The notes beneath the pieces were generated by a model that was not told the origin of the DNA, ran no database searches, and saw only the letters and a list, made by a program, of their open reading frames with translations. DNA of 64,000 nucleotides from Mya arenaria (taxonomy: Eukaryota > Mollusca > Bivalvia > Myida > Myidae): assembly GCF_026914265.1 (NCBI RefSeq), contig NC_069125.1:4041056-4105055 (forward strand), read 5' to 3'. Shown here one piece after another: positions 13,311 through 25,511 of the stretch. The translations under genes and the position numbers were made by a program. Each line of letters opens with the position of its first letter. Within the stretch, counting starts at the first letter, position 1.

Positions 13311-16300
13311 CGTAATTAACGTTAAAGTGCTCGATAGTTTGCTATTAAAGCAATCAATGCAACCTAGTTTGTTAACGCAGGATTTTATAGTCAACAATTA
13401 CAATTTTGATCACAACGAATATAAACAATTTGCTACCAAAGTATTAAATTTTCTACTGTCCAGAAGTTTCAAGTTAAATGTTTGAAATTGTGATTTCTGT
13501 ATATATGAATTCAGCGCCAGAGTGTTGGTAATTTGAAAACAAGAAAAAAATTAATGAAGCATTCCATCGCGATGGTCAAGACCAGCAAAGGCATTCTGTA
13601 CGAGTAACGCCATATAAGCGTTGTTTGTAGTTTGGAATGCAAGTGTTAGATAACCGTCCTTTTGAAATGTATTTTTGTAGAAATATCGACAAGTATTCCC
13701 ACTTCGGACTTGCGTTTGTTTCAATCATAAAATGACCTTGTATATTGTTTCAGAATGCCACATTATAAGCACCGAACTATTGAACCGCTCCTGTATGCCG
13801 ATTATGTAAGAGACTGTTGGTGATTTGGAGAATTATAGTGTAAATGCACGGTGATTCAGTAATTCCTGGCCAAGGGGGCCATTTGTTTGTTCTGCAAGTA
13901 TATTGTGAATTTAACTGAAAAGTTTCAAACATCTGGATGGCGAGCTCGGCAGGCCATCAGATGATTTTTTTATATTTTCACTTAACGTTTTCCATTTGAC
14001 CGAACGTTTACAGGGAAACAACGACGGTGAGCGTGCCTAGTTTCGTCGCGATCATTAATGAGGAACCGAGGGGGACTATATTTTATTACTGTAAATCATT
14101 ACGTCAAAAATGGAAATATGTTGACCAAAAGACAGAGCTTTACTTTAACTTCTTAAAATAGTCAAATAGTTCTCAGCCAATACTGGAGGTCATTTAAACA
14201 TCTTTACACTAACAATAAACTTGCGAGATGAAATCAATGTTCATATTTATCCTGCATTAAAATAGATCCTAAACACGGTGACGTGTTAATTTTGCTTTGT
14301 TAGGATAGTTGACCATGTTATGTTTATTTACAATCAGTTGGTCGTGTGACCGCGAAAAAAGACTTCTTTTCTTTTCTGAAATGTCAAAGCACAAACAGTA
14401 CTCAAGAATATAATTAAAAGTCCGCCATCTTGCCACCTCAACAGGTTCTCGCCCAGAAAGTAGCATCACTCCGCATGATAATAAAACTGGCAAGGAATAT
14501 CGGCCAGAAAATATACATTTACACATACCCAACCCGCAAATTCTGAAAAATATGCAGCATTCAACGACAGTTGATGCCATATCAGAGGTAAATGACATCT
14601 TACTTAAAAGAGAAATGAACGATATATTTGCCGGTGCAGTTCCGAACTTCTCAACAATTTATTCTTTAACATCAACATAAATTAAATCCATTGCATATGT
14701 GGCGATTGTTTTTAAACACATATCTTGAAGTTGAACCATAACCGTGAATCATGGAATAAATAAATACATGAATGGTTATTGTTCCGTGTTTATTCACTTT
14801 CAAAACAATTGTGTTTTGAATTGATATCGAATTGTACAATTGCAATAACTTGGCCTATACACGTACTGAGTAAACTTCAACAGTTTAAAGAACTATTTTT
14901 GGTACATTTAAATGCAGTATTGTCTGTCGATATAAATGGGTAATAACAATCGTTTTCAGAGAACATACAGGGCACATTTAATTGGAAATAACTTGCATAT
15001 ATATCTAATGCCGGACGATTGATTTAAGAACATGTACCAAGTAAACTGGAATAGAGAAAAGTGACTTAAAGTTGGACAGTATTTTTCTAGAGCTTTCGCG
15101 CCTACAGCCTTTCAACGCTTTCAGCGCTTTAATTGCACTCACGATTACAATTCTCTTCACATTGTTACATATAAAAATAATCCAGTTTTAGTTTTGTTAC
15201 CTCCTGTTTGTACAATAATTCAATGACTGTAAGACTACGTTAGTGCATAGTTTTGACCTTTCATAAAACAAGCTGCGTCATACAGATGTCTGTGTATATT
15301 TGTAGCTGAATGTCCAGCACTGTGCAGATGAACTGGTGAACACCAATTATGATTGTTTTACTTTAACTTTCTATTTTATTTCCTTTGAAGTCGACTCACT
15401 AAATTTTACTCTTATTGACAAATGAGAGGTTGGAGTCTGGTAATCTCGCTCGACCATCTAGTTTTTACTGATCGTGTCAACGCGGTAACTCCAGCATTTA
15501 CCCATACATGGACTTTGTGAAAATTTTATTTAGGATTTCTTAATTCTTGGAAACAAAGATTTTGGACATAAATGTGGCTCAGATTTCGTTAATTGGTCGT
15601 ATTTTGTTTCAACTAGATCATTAAATTGTTTAAATTGTATCATTTATGACATTTTACTTTTTGAAAACACGGCACTTTTTTCAAAGTGTTTGGAGGTATG
15701 ATTTCTTTTCACCTTTTTAATGTCATATGGAGTGATAGGATGAATAATATCTTTCCAGATACATTCATTATATGTAATGAGTTGTAAATACGATATGTTA
15801 ACGCAACTTTGATAAGAATAACCAAATTTGGCTGGCAAACGTTGTAGAGTGGCGTAAATGATTTGATTATCTGTGGTTTCAGGTTGCTGTATATATTGAT
15901 TTACAGTGAGAATTCCGCGGATTGGAGAAAATGACAAGAACTCAAATCATGCATTGCTATAATGAAGAGATTGGGGCAGTTCGTGGAAATTTATGTTTTT
16001 CTTAAGCGATGGTCGTAACTAAATTTTACATTAGGGAAATACCTGAATAGTTTGTGTGTTTCAGTACACGAGAGTGAGACAATATACTACAAAAGATGGG
16101 GAAACCATAGAAAATATTAGTGTTACAATACTTTTATTTAAAGCGAACAGAGAGATTAAATAATACAGACTTCGAATTGCAACATATTTATTATATTGAC
16201 GACATGACGTTCTTAAGGTCGTGATTTGCTGAAAAACGGTCTCCGCGTTTCAGCATTGAATCCAGATCTTAATAATTATGATTACTTTCTAGTTACATCA

Positions 16301-16760
16301 AACCCTGAGTTCTTCGTACAGGCATAGTTTTATATTATAAATAGCTAAAACAACATTTCCTTGCTCACACTCGACAATCTAGCCACGATATTTTTGTCAA
16401 TCTTCTCTTTGTTGTATTAATGATGCATTTTAGTCACACAAGTAACGAGATGCAGACATCGCAAATGGTATTAATAGTTTTTAATTACTAGATGTCTGTT
16501 TTCCTGCTGGACGCCCATTCGCTTGAGCAGAAATCGCAATAGTTCCCATATCGGCGCATTCAAGCTGTTGATCAATAAGGTACTTGCAGATCAGAGACAG
16601 TCATCGGCATATGATAGCCCTGCTATTTGTGATGAAGATCGCTTTAATTGTTTTCGAAGAACTTTGTCATTCGTATGAAGCACTGACTGTATGACATTGC
16701 TTTGTAATAATATCTCGGAAATAACTCGCCGTCGTCTAAAGGCAAATAATTGTGTGAGAG
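13311..16760. other. Gene-free stretch upstream of the ENDOD1-like gene
   Basis: No convincing exon was found. Two minus-strand open frames (14269-14598, 109 codons; 15644-15937, 97 codons) resemble nothing I know. A YY1-type motif lies at 14421-14433. A TATA-like string (TATAAATAG) near 16336 is more than 400 bases from the next start codon and is only a weak promoter candidate. Confidence 0.4.
14418..14436 (-). promoter_or_regulatory. YY1-like motif
   Basis: On the minus strand the sequence reads GGCAAGATGGCGGACTTTT, which contains the extended YY1 consensus AAGATGGCGGC/A often found just downstream of animal transcription starts. No recognisable gene follows on the minus strand, so function is doubtful. 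Confidence 0.3.
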
Positions 16761-19700
16761 ATGCGGCCTCCCGTGGTAGTGTTTGTTATTTTCGGTGTGG
16801 CGTTCGCTTTGGATGATGGATACCGATCTTTTGAAAGAACAGGAGGTACATCTTTTTTCATTATTTAAACATGTATGGAATAATGATCTTTTAAATATTT
16901 AAACGCAAAACGCCGAATAGTGCTCTTCCGTTATACATTTTATCTCCTACAGTTTTTCTTTCCCATTCCGTCGATGTAAAATGTATTTGTTTTGTATTTT
17001 TAAGGAGGTGTATAGAAAATTATCAGTATAATAGGCTGATATATTTTTAAAAGCTGTGAAGATATAAATACGATATTTAGTAGTGTTTTGAAATTGTATA
17101 GGTGGGACATACATTCAATGACCTCATTTCAGATGTAATGCTACGTTTTATTCTATAATTTAAAAGTAATTGTCATTCTATACCCTTATAAGGCATGTAA
17201 AAAAAGGAAAAACATGTTTCAATGTTAGATATATTTTAGTTCGTTAACACCAAAAGTAACTTCTCGTGATTTAAAGCTTTTGGTGTTCCATCGGCGACAA
17301 ATGTTTCCATCTTACACGGAAATAACAATTATCCTCTGTATGAATTATATATAATTTGCTGAAACATATTTTATTGTTTGACCTTTTTTGTAAATCTTAT
17401 GTGGTTAAAAAGGAGACTATTGCAACTTGTAAAGTAAAAAGTAAAAACCCTTGTTTGTTTTATACAGGTGAGTCCTTCCTCCAAAATGACGAGGACAAAC
17501 CACGAGGAGATGAACATAACAAGCGGAGTGTCGGCTGGCATTACGACTACGCCATTGCACGCCACCCGCCACGTCATCACAACATCGACAAACAACGAGA
17601 AGACACGCGTGAGCCTGACGCCTTGAATAATGACGTCGATATAGACGGAAATATTGGTAGAATGCTGAATAACAAACATGATGATAATATTGTCATAGAC
17701 GATATGGAAACGGAATTTATAACACCTATTCCGTTTATATCAGCAATAAATGTGGACATTGAAGACGTGCAGCCGACTTCGGAGACAACGGATGACGAAG
17801 AGATAACATCGGGGTCGGGGTCAGGGGAATACTTACTCGTAGAAGACGCCACAAATAAATATAATTCAACTAACGGAGACAATGGTAAGTTAATTTTTTT
17901 TTAACTCAATGTCATAAATAAGTGGTAGAAATATGTCGCAATTTACATTGTGCTATGGTCATCAAAATGGTGTTATTACTCTAACATTTACATTGTTAGC
18001 TATTTGCTCGTAGAAATCTTTAAATTTGGCGTAAATGTTAGGTATGTGTTTTGGCTTGACATAATGTTCAAGATCATTGTTAAATTGTTGTATGGTGGGT
18101 TGTTCTCTGAAGTTTCCATTGTGCGTAAATAAATTATTCCTATTGTTAACGTTGTTCGTTGGATTTAGTTTAGGATTGCTTTACCAGCGTATGTGTACAT
18201 CAAGCAGAGTATGAATATTTGATTGAAGGACCCGTTTATAGTCATAGCAGTGTTGTTTTCTCGAAAATCGAAGGAATCTGTAGCTCTTGACTATTTATAT
18301 ACATAATTTATTAGATCAACAAGTGAAGATATCATTCGCATCATCGCTTCAAGTGTTCAGAAGCTCGAATGCCTTTGTTCGTAATACACCAGACACATGC
18401 AAACACGTGCATGTCAGATAAGTATTGAAGTCTAATAAAAGTCCAAGAAAATTCCATGTCTATTAATGGCCGTATAAAGAAATGGTATTACTACTTTAAC
18501 ATTTACATTGTTGGCTATATATGCTGTAGAAATCTTAAAACTTTGCGTAAATGTTAAGGTTTGTGTTTTGGCTTGACATATTATTCAAGGTCATTGTTAA
18601 ATGTCTGTCTGCTGGGCTGGTCCCTGAAGCTTCTATTGTGCGTAAATGAATTATCACTATTGTTAACGTCGTTCGTTTGATTGAGTTTAAAATTGCTTTA
18701 CCAGCGTTTGTATACATCAAGCAGAGTATGAATAATTAATCGAAGGACCCGTTTATAGTCATGGAAGTCAAAGAAGTGTGTGTGTTTACGGAAATCGACG
18801 CGTGCAAGGAATCTGTATATCTTAACTATCTATATACATAATTGATTTGATCATCCAGTGAAGACATCATTCGCGCAATCGCTTTATGTGTTCGGAAGTT
18901 TTAATGCCTTTGTTTGTAATTAACCATTTACACGCAAACTCGTGCATGTCAGATAAGTGTTGAAGTCCAATAAAAGTCCACCAAAACCCCATGCATATAA
19001 ATGAATGTATACAGAAAGAAAATGGGGCGAGTAAATATAACTTTTAGATATTTAGTTTAAATAAATTTATTCCATAGAGAAATGTCGACACATTGCAATT
19101 GCCTGAGTGACTTTATTTTTTTAGTCGTTTTCATCGTCGTCAAGTTAGAGTTGAATCTTTATGAATGCTGCATATATGCACATATATAGAGTTTTGTTTG
19201 TCGTGTCTGTGCTGTATCTTTATCATGTAAGGATATATCTTAAAATTACTTTACACATTAGTCAAGTACATAGGAAGACGACGTGTAAGGCCCATCTCCC
19301 TACCCCCTTTTAACACTCCTTCACACTTCACGGCAACCATTATGGGGACCGGCATATGAATAAAGTAATGAAAGTCCTTCGTATGTAAGCATAAAGGTAA
19401 TGGCAAAACTAATTTCAGCTGGATGGCACCTCGGGGACATTCGTCACTTACTGTGACAGATATTTTTACAATTGTTTGTAAATAACTTGATACACATATT
19501 GACTATGACAACAAAAATACGAAGCAACCCCGTAGCTCTGGCTGAACTTTTTAAATCCTTTTGTCACTTGGTGCACTGGACAAAAACGGACGAGCGTATG
19601 TTTGCATCCACCTACATCCTAATGATTATTTAAATTTGATATTGAAGGTTTAAATATTAGTATTTCAGGAAATACATTTGGTGTCTATCGTATTATTTTA

Positions 19701-22700
19701 GTCCTCCTTTCCAATATATTCTTGCAGATGATTGGATCATTCGAGACGAGGAAACAACAAATATTTCTTTGGATACTAAGGACGTCTCAATGCCTCCTAT
19801 CTGCAACGAGCAATCTAGTAAGCACATATTTCCAGACTAAGTAAATGTTTTAGTGAATCGAGTCAAGCTGAAATGTTAGTTTCAATATATAATTTAGGTC
19901 AAAAATAGCTCTAACCCTTACTTGGTGAAAATGGATACTTTTTGAAGAAGGCTTAGTAATAAGCCTTTGAAATTGAACTTTAAGATGACCAAGTCCAAAT
20001 TCGTATACAATCGCATGGCATCCAATCTTTTAACAAGCGCGGCTATATAAAATGCAGAAATCGAGGAAACACGGAAAGAGTTTGACCTATACAGGGCTTG
20101 TGTGCCTGTGCTATATTCGAACAGAATTAATCATATTTCTCTTTTCCGCAAATGAAGTTAATTGATGCGAACTGATCAATTACACTAAGATATACTTACG
20201 TTTTGCAATTTCTAGTCTTTAACCATTTACATCTTCTACTCAACTTAAAAAAAATCTTTGATTGTGAACAGCAAACTAGTACTTTTTGCTACTCAGAAAA
20301 TTGACGCAATGGGTTTCTATAAGCTAAAATTCAATTTACGCTGCAATGTAGCTAAAATATTAACCAAAAAATAATAGGATAATGTTAAGGTTTAACTACG
20401 TCTTTGCATATACAAGTAAGTAAATCATATGTTGCTACACGTTATTTCTTCAGCATCTTGGTCGTCTTGGTCGCCGTGGATAGACTTAGGAAACCATGAT
20501 GTCCGGTTAAGACGTTGCCATGGCAGCACGAAGTTCACGTCTTATGCTGACAGTTGTCATGGCGATGCGGTTGAGATCCGTAACTGCATTCGTTCCAATG
20601 GTCGCACTTGTCGGATGGAAACTGGGTCTCTAATGGAAGAGTTCCGGACACAATGTCTTGGCCTGGACCTAGACGATCTGCGGAATATGGGTATAGCTAT
20701 CACGCAAGCTTGTCACCATTGGCACTTGGACTATAAGTCACATGTCGATTAAAAGCGTATTTTCTTGATAAAATGAATTAAGATTTATTTTCATGCTTTC
20801 ATAAATGCGAATTATATTGTCTGTTTACAGAAATAATTGCTTCTTATAGAACGTTATACGTACTCCTACTTGGTTTAGACTCAAGTTTTAGTACACTGAA
20901 GGTCGCCATATTGTTGTGCTCGTAAGAAAAGTATGAACTAAGTGTAACAAATGCAATTTTCTAATTAATATTTCGTTAACAAAACTATTTTTATTGAAAA
21001 CATATTTGATTGTATTTAAGTCTTCGTTACCTTGTGATATATTGTAACAAATATGTCTTTATATTTTTCCTTGCCAATGTATTTCTGTCTTGCAGATAAC
21101 ATTTGGAACCCAGATTCCATGGATGGTAAGCATCTCATTTCATAACCGATTGAAATGACTATTTAATTGAATGACGATGATCGATCTTTCTCTGACCGTG
21201 ACAATTCGGTAATTATAACAATTATTAATCAAAAAGAGTGTTTTATTTATATGTTTATATGCTCTCTGTTTCTATTAATGTATTATAATGATAGTGCTAC
21301 TGGCGCCATTTAACAAGGCTTTGGTATTTTATTGCTACTTATGTTGTTCATTTTTCCATTTGAATTATTCAACTTTATTTTTTATTATCATTACAATCTC
21401 TTAGCTCTGTGTTTTCCTTTTAAGTTTACATACCATAGAAATTCTAATATTTCAGATGATTGCGAGTTCACTCTGTACGACCTAAAATACCAAATTGCGA
21501 TTGGTGAAACACTTACATCGAGGCAACTCTATGACGCAGATCCGTTTCTCTGGTGCTTTTCCAAGGACAAACATATATCATTCCACACTCAAAAACATCG
21601 ATGCAAAAACCTTTTACTCGCCTTTTGCAATGACCATTCTCCCTGTGACAGCCCTCCTGAGAGTCGGGAAATTCCGAGCGGCGTGGCTGGCTTGAAGAAA
21701 ACGTGCTGGAAGAGCTTCGTCATGGGTATTCAGTGATAATTAAGAACTATTAGCTTTTAAAGATAATTTCGTTGTTGGCATTTCAATGACGTAAGCCTGT
21801 GAGAAGTTCATTCTTTAAAACATCTGAACGTTCTGTAAAGTGTTTAACAATTGATTTAATTTTTCTTTATTCTACGAACACACGTTAGTTATCATTGTTT
21901 AAATTAGATTTAAGTTTCATGCGTTGAAATGTTTCAATCATCAATCATGATTTGAAAACATTGCTGTTTAGCAAGTTAACCAATAACTTAAAAGTTCGTC
22001 AATATTTTTTAACCTGCACTATATAGCCATACTCAAAACAAAGACTAGTTATGAACAATGGAGCTATTAGGCCACTTTCCTTAAAATAGAAATGAAGAAC
22101 AAGTATTACCAAGCACGGATTTGTATTCATACGTGTTGAACATTTTTTTTCAGGAGGCAAACTCCCCGAGGGCCTACCTGTCGCCAATGGTCAGCAACTA
22201 CTTTGCCAAAGATTTGGCAAAGATAGTCTATTTGGGAAAGCATTTGGTCATAAGGATATACACTACACCACCTTATATAGCACAAATCTGCGAATGCCTA
22301 TAATTTCCATGACTACTGCGAGGTCTTTTGGTGACGAGAAATGGCCATCAGCACCTTTAATGCTTGAAAGAGGTATGTTGGATATTTCTTTAGAAAACTT
22401 CAGTGGTTTTTTTAATTTTAAAATATTCTATAAATTAAATTCAGTTATTGATAGTGTATTCAACAATATGAATGGTTTATTTTATTACGCATAGCGCTCT
22501 GATTTGTGCTTGCTTAGCATAGTAACTTTTTGACTCTATTTGATACGTTTCTTTTAGGTCTCATTCAACAACAGACATCCAATGTTATATCCTGGATTTT
22601 CAAAGACAACAAGAAAGGTATTGCCCCGATTACAGAAATCGACAATCAATGTGTTATTCTTAGTAGCTGCATACTAGGGACGCACCAAGCCACTCCCGCG

Positions 22701-23252
22701 GACTTTGAGCATGCTGGATACGAACCAACACCACTCTTACCTCCAGAACTTGCTGGATCCAACCTTGAAGCGCAAGTCTCAACGTTTGCAATCACAAATA
22801 CAATACCTTTGGATCCAACAGTAGCTCCGTTATGGAAGAACGTAATAAAAGGCGTCCGTAACTACGCATCGAGCTCGTGTAACATTCCTTATAGATCATA
22901 CGGTCGGAATTCAGAAGAAGACGTTCAAGATATGCCCGCGATGCATCTGATATCTGGCGCAGTTGTTGGAAAGGATGTTCGTGTTAAAGTGATTGGAAAT
23001 GACGTCGCTGTCCCGGAAATGATATGGATGGCAGCATGTTGTTCGCATGGTGAGAAGATCCAGTCATTTGGAGTATACACATACAACAGTTTTGGTCAGA
23101 AACCCGCATTTGTCTCCCTTGATAAACTACAACTACTATTGCAGAGGTTGTACTTCAACAATGATGATGCTATCAATATAGAATTGTTCCCAGCGTTTGA
23201 ACGAGTATGCAAGGATCTTGACAATGATGTTTCCCACTATGTTAATATTTGA
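16761..23252 (+). CDS. Secreted TSP1 and ENDOD1-like (DNA/RNA non-specific nuclease fold) protein
   Basis: Eight exons join in frame: 16761-16845, 17468-17884, 19728-19817, 20454-20690, 21096-21125, 21456-21725, 22154-22372 and 22558-23252, about 680 residues. All introns are GT-AG and all fall in phase 1. Residues 1 to about 17 (MRPPVVVFVIFGVAFA) are a signal peptide. Exon 2 is acidic, with TSGSGSGEY as a likely glycosaminoglycan-attachment site. Exon 4 starts a thrombospondin type-1 repeat (WSSWSPW, then RRC and three more Cys). Exons 6-8 align with vertebrate ENDOD1: CWKSFVMGGKLPEGLP, TTLYSTNLRMPI, STFAITNTIPLDP, and VAVPEMIWMAACC matching VAVPEFVWLAACC of human ENDOD1. The nuclease DRGH motif is replaced by EPTP (about residues 505-508), so phosphodiesterase activity is unlikely. 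The ENDOD1 relationship is clear; the biological role is unknown. It is probably extracellular. The exon-4 donor (GTATAG) is weak, and reading through it gives a stop after about 20 residues. Confidence 0.85.
17967..19024 (+). repeat. Tandem direct duplication of about 515 bp within an intron
   Basis: Copy 1 (about 17967-18481) and copy 2 (about 18482-19024) align along their full length: gcgtaaatgtta, gtgttttggcttgacata, attgtgcgtaaat, accagcgt, aaggacccgtttatagtcat and cgtgcatgtcagataagt occur in both in order. Identity is roughly 80-85 percent by eye. It lies in the second intron of the ENDOD1-like gene and contains no coding exon. Confidence 0.85.
21096..21125 (+). other. 30-nt microexon of the ENDOD1-like gene
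   Basis: This exon is bounded by ttgcag and GTAAGC and adds ten residues (DNIWNPDSMD, with split codons at both ends). Both ends are phase 1, so skipping it would keep the frame. It links the TSP1 part to the ENDOD1-like part. Confidence 0.7.
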
Positions 23253-23430
23253 TACATAACTTGAGCACAACGCTAAGATACATTTTGCTATCTAATTTTT
23301 GAAAATTAAGTAATATTAAATTCATTCTTTTGCGTAAGTCCAGTGACGTTTTGCTTTAAGTATTAAGATATTTACTATACTTTGCTTTACATATTTACAT
23401 AATTGTATGTTTTATTACCGTTAATGCAGT

Positions 23431-23436
23431 AATAAA
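23431..23436 (+). terminator. Polyadenylation signal AATAAA of the ENDOD1-like gene
   Basis: The first AATAAA after the stop codon, about 180 bases downstream, which is a plausible 3' UTR length. Confidence 0.5.
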
Positions 23437-23439
23437 ATC

Positions 23440-25372
23440 ACTGCAAGCTTATTTCAACGAACGACCGGTAATCTAAATTACCATATGAGCATGACAATAC
23501 ATTTTCGATTGACCAGAGTAAGTAATGAGAGTGAGGTTAGGCCTAAAAATCGTTTGGTTAGGGTTACATTCTATTCAGAAATAGGTAGGATAAGTAGGCT
23601 TTTAATTTTTTTTATTAGGCTTTATATAAGAATGTTATTTTCTTTTCTTTTACAAGCTGACTTTAAAAACGGTTGGGTCAGCGCCTATTTCGTAGGTAGG
23701 GTCGGGTAACCCGAACCAAATGTATTTGTTTAGGTATTTTTGTACATGTTTACATGCATTGATCTGAGGCACACCACCATTAAAACATAAGCCATTTTTG
23801 TCTATATATCAGGATTTGTTTAGGCAGTCATAACTTTCATGTAATGTATAGTTTTAAGTCATATATTGAACACACCACGCAACAGTGTATTTACATACAG
23901 GTTTATAGCAGTTCCACACCAAAGGTTCAAATAGTTTTACTGCTGGTGCGACTTAAACGAGGAAAAGGGTACTAAAACAAAATTGTTAAATTGCACTTAT
24001 ATCATTTTGATTTTGTTTTTAATTCTGATAAATGATACAAATGCAAACAGCGGTTATCTACCAAACATATATTATAAAAACCACATTTATAATACAATGG
24101 TAAAATCTTTAAAAGTAAAAAAAATCATTACAAAATGAAAACTTTACAAATATGAAAATTACAACTTAAAGCACAATTCTACTTAATATGCAAAACAACC
24201 AAAAAAGCGCCGAAGACGTAACGCCAACGCCCGTTAGTTGTTGGTTATAGTCGATTAATGGGCATTTGTTGACAATTCGTAACGGCAGAGTTATGGGCCT
24301 TGCTACATATACACATATAACATGTGTACAATACGTCATACGAATATCTCGAACGTTTATTAAATTACGGCCAAATTAGTTATTGCCTGAGTTCATACTA
24401 TCATGGCGCACATTTATTTAAGTCAGAGTAATGGACCTTGCTCAGTATGTGCATATTGCCACCGCGAACATGTGTACAATCGAATATGTTGATTTTCAGA
24501 ACTATTGTTTAGTTACAGCCAAGTTAAACCGACGACACCAAGACTACGACAATAACTCGACTGTTTTCTTAAAAAACACAGTAGCGTGAAATGGAGTAGA
24601 ATATAATTATACGGTTAACCGTAAACATAAAAAATGGTCTTAACGTTCATTGAGAATAGAGAAAAAACGCTGTACACATGTTACAATTAGTACTCTTTCA
24701 GGAAACAGATACACTTTAGTTCCCGACTAATATGCACAATGTTAAAATTATGCGCAATGTCAGGCATTTGGCCTTCATTAAACAAACTATGTATAATGTG
24801 ATCATATAAACAGTATCCTCGGGAAGCGCGACGAAATACATAGTATCCATTGTTATACAAACTAGTGAGATGTTTGACCGGATAGTTCATTCACGTACTT
24901 TTAATGTTAGATAACAAGACATTTACAAAGAAAAGGTTTAAATAGAAGATGAACAGCTAACTTGCAGCTCATTCATGTGTCATATTTCTTCGCACATTTA
25001 ATCGTAGGGATGTAGACTCTTAAAAAAAGTATGTGATTTGAAGTTTGAGATCATGAATTTCTGATGATCTATCAGCAAGTATTTAAATTTACAGGTGTTC
25101 GAACAATCATGTTTTGTCGTACGCTATTTATTATAATGAATTATCTCCAATACGGATTAAAGTTATCAACACAAAATTTAAATATAGATGAAGCAGTTTT
25201 AAATTAGCAATTATAGAAAAACGTACAGGAAAAGAAAACTACTTGTGCATTACCTCTCCGGACATAGGCTATACTTTGAAGAGTACTTGCCTTCTAGGTT
25301 TTGGAGATGAATTCCTCAAACAAAATATAAGGTTGAATATAGCGTCCTTACATAACATAACTTTTTGTCCTT
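23440..25372. other. Intergenic stretch between convergent genes
   Basis: The ENDOD1-like gene (plus) and the HEPN gene (minus) converge here. A diverged repeat with paired ggttagg/gggtcgggtaacccgaacc-like strings lies at about 23460-23720; its 74-codon open frame is incidental. I see nothing else I can name. Confidence 0.4.
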
Positions 25373-25378
25373 TTATTT
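25373..25378 (-). terminator. Polyadenylation signal of the HEPN-nSTAND3-ankyrin gene
   Basis: AATAAA on the minus strand about 135 bases after the stop codon. Confidence 0.5.
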
Positions 25379-25380
25379 TA

Positions 25381-25480
25381 TGTTGGCGTTTACCTTGTGC
25401 CATTAAACGGGGTTTATGTTTTAACTTTTGGCAACTGGGCTTGTTTCTGTAGTTTCTGTAGTTTTCACATAAATATAGGT
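25381..25480 (+). repeat. Dispersed repeat, copy 3, in the presumed 3' UTR
   Basis: Shares gttggcgtttacc, gccattaaacggggttt and gggcttgtttctgtag with the copies at 11455 and 12290. It sits between the stop codon and the likely polyadenylation signal of the minus-strand gene, so it would be transcribed in antisense as part of that 3' UTR. Confidence 0.65.
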
Positions 25481-25511
25481 TAACTGATATAAGTCGGTAA
25501 CAAACTCTTAC

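Noticed and set aside
20691-20752. Stop at 20752 as the true end of a TSP1-only gene
   Set aside because: A phase-matched donor at 20690 links to five downstream-compatible exons, all phase 1. The short form is kept only as a possible isoform.
23485-23709. 74-codon open frame as a gene
   Set aside because: It lies in a low-information repeat with GGTTAGG and GGGTCGGG phrases; no family is visible. The single GGTTAGGGTT is not a telomeric array.
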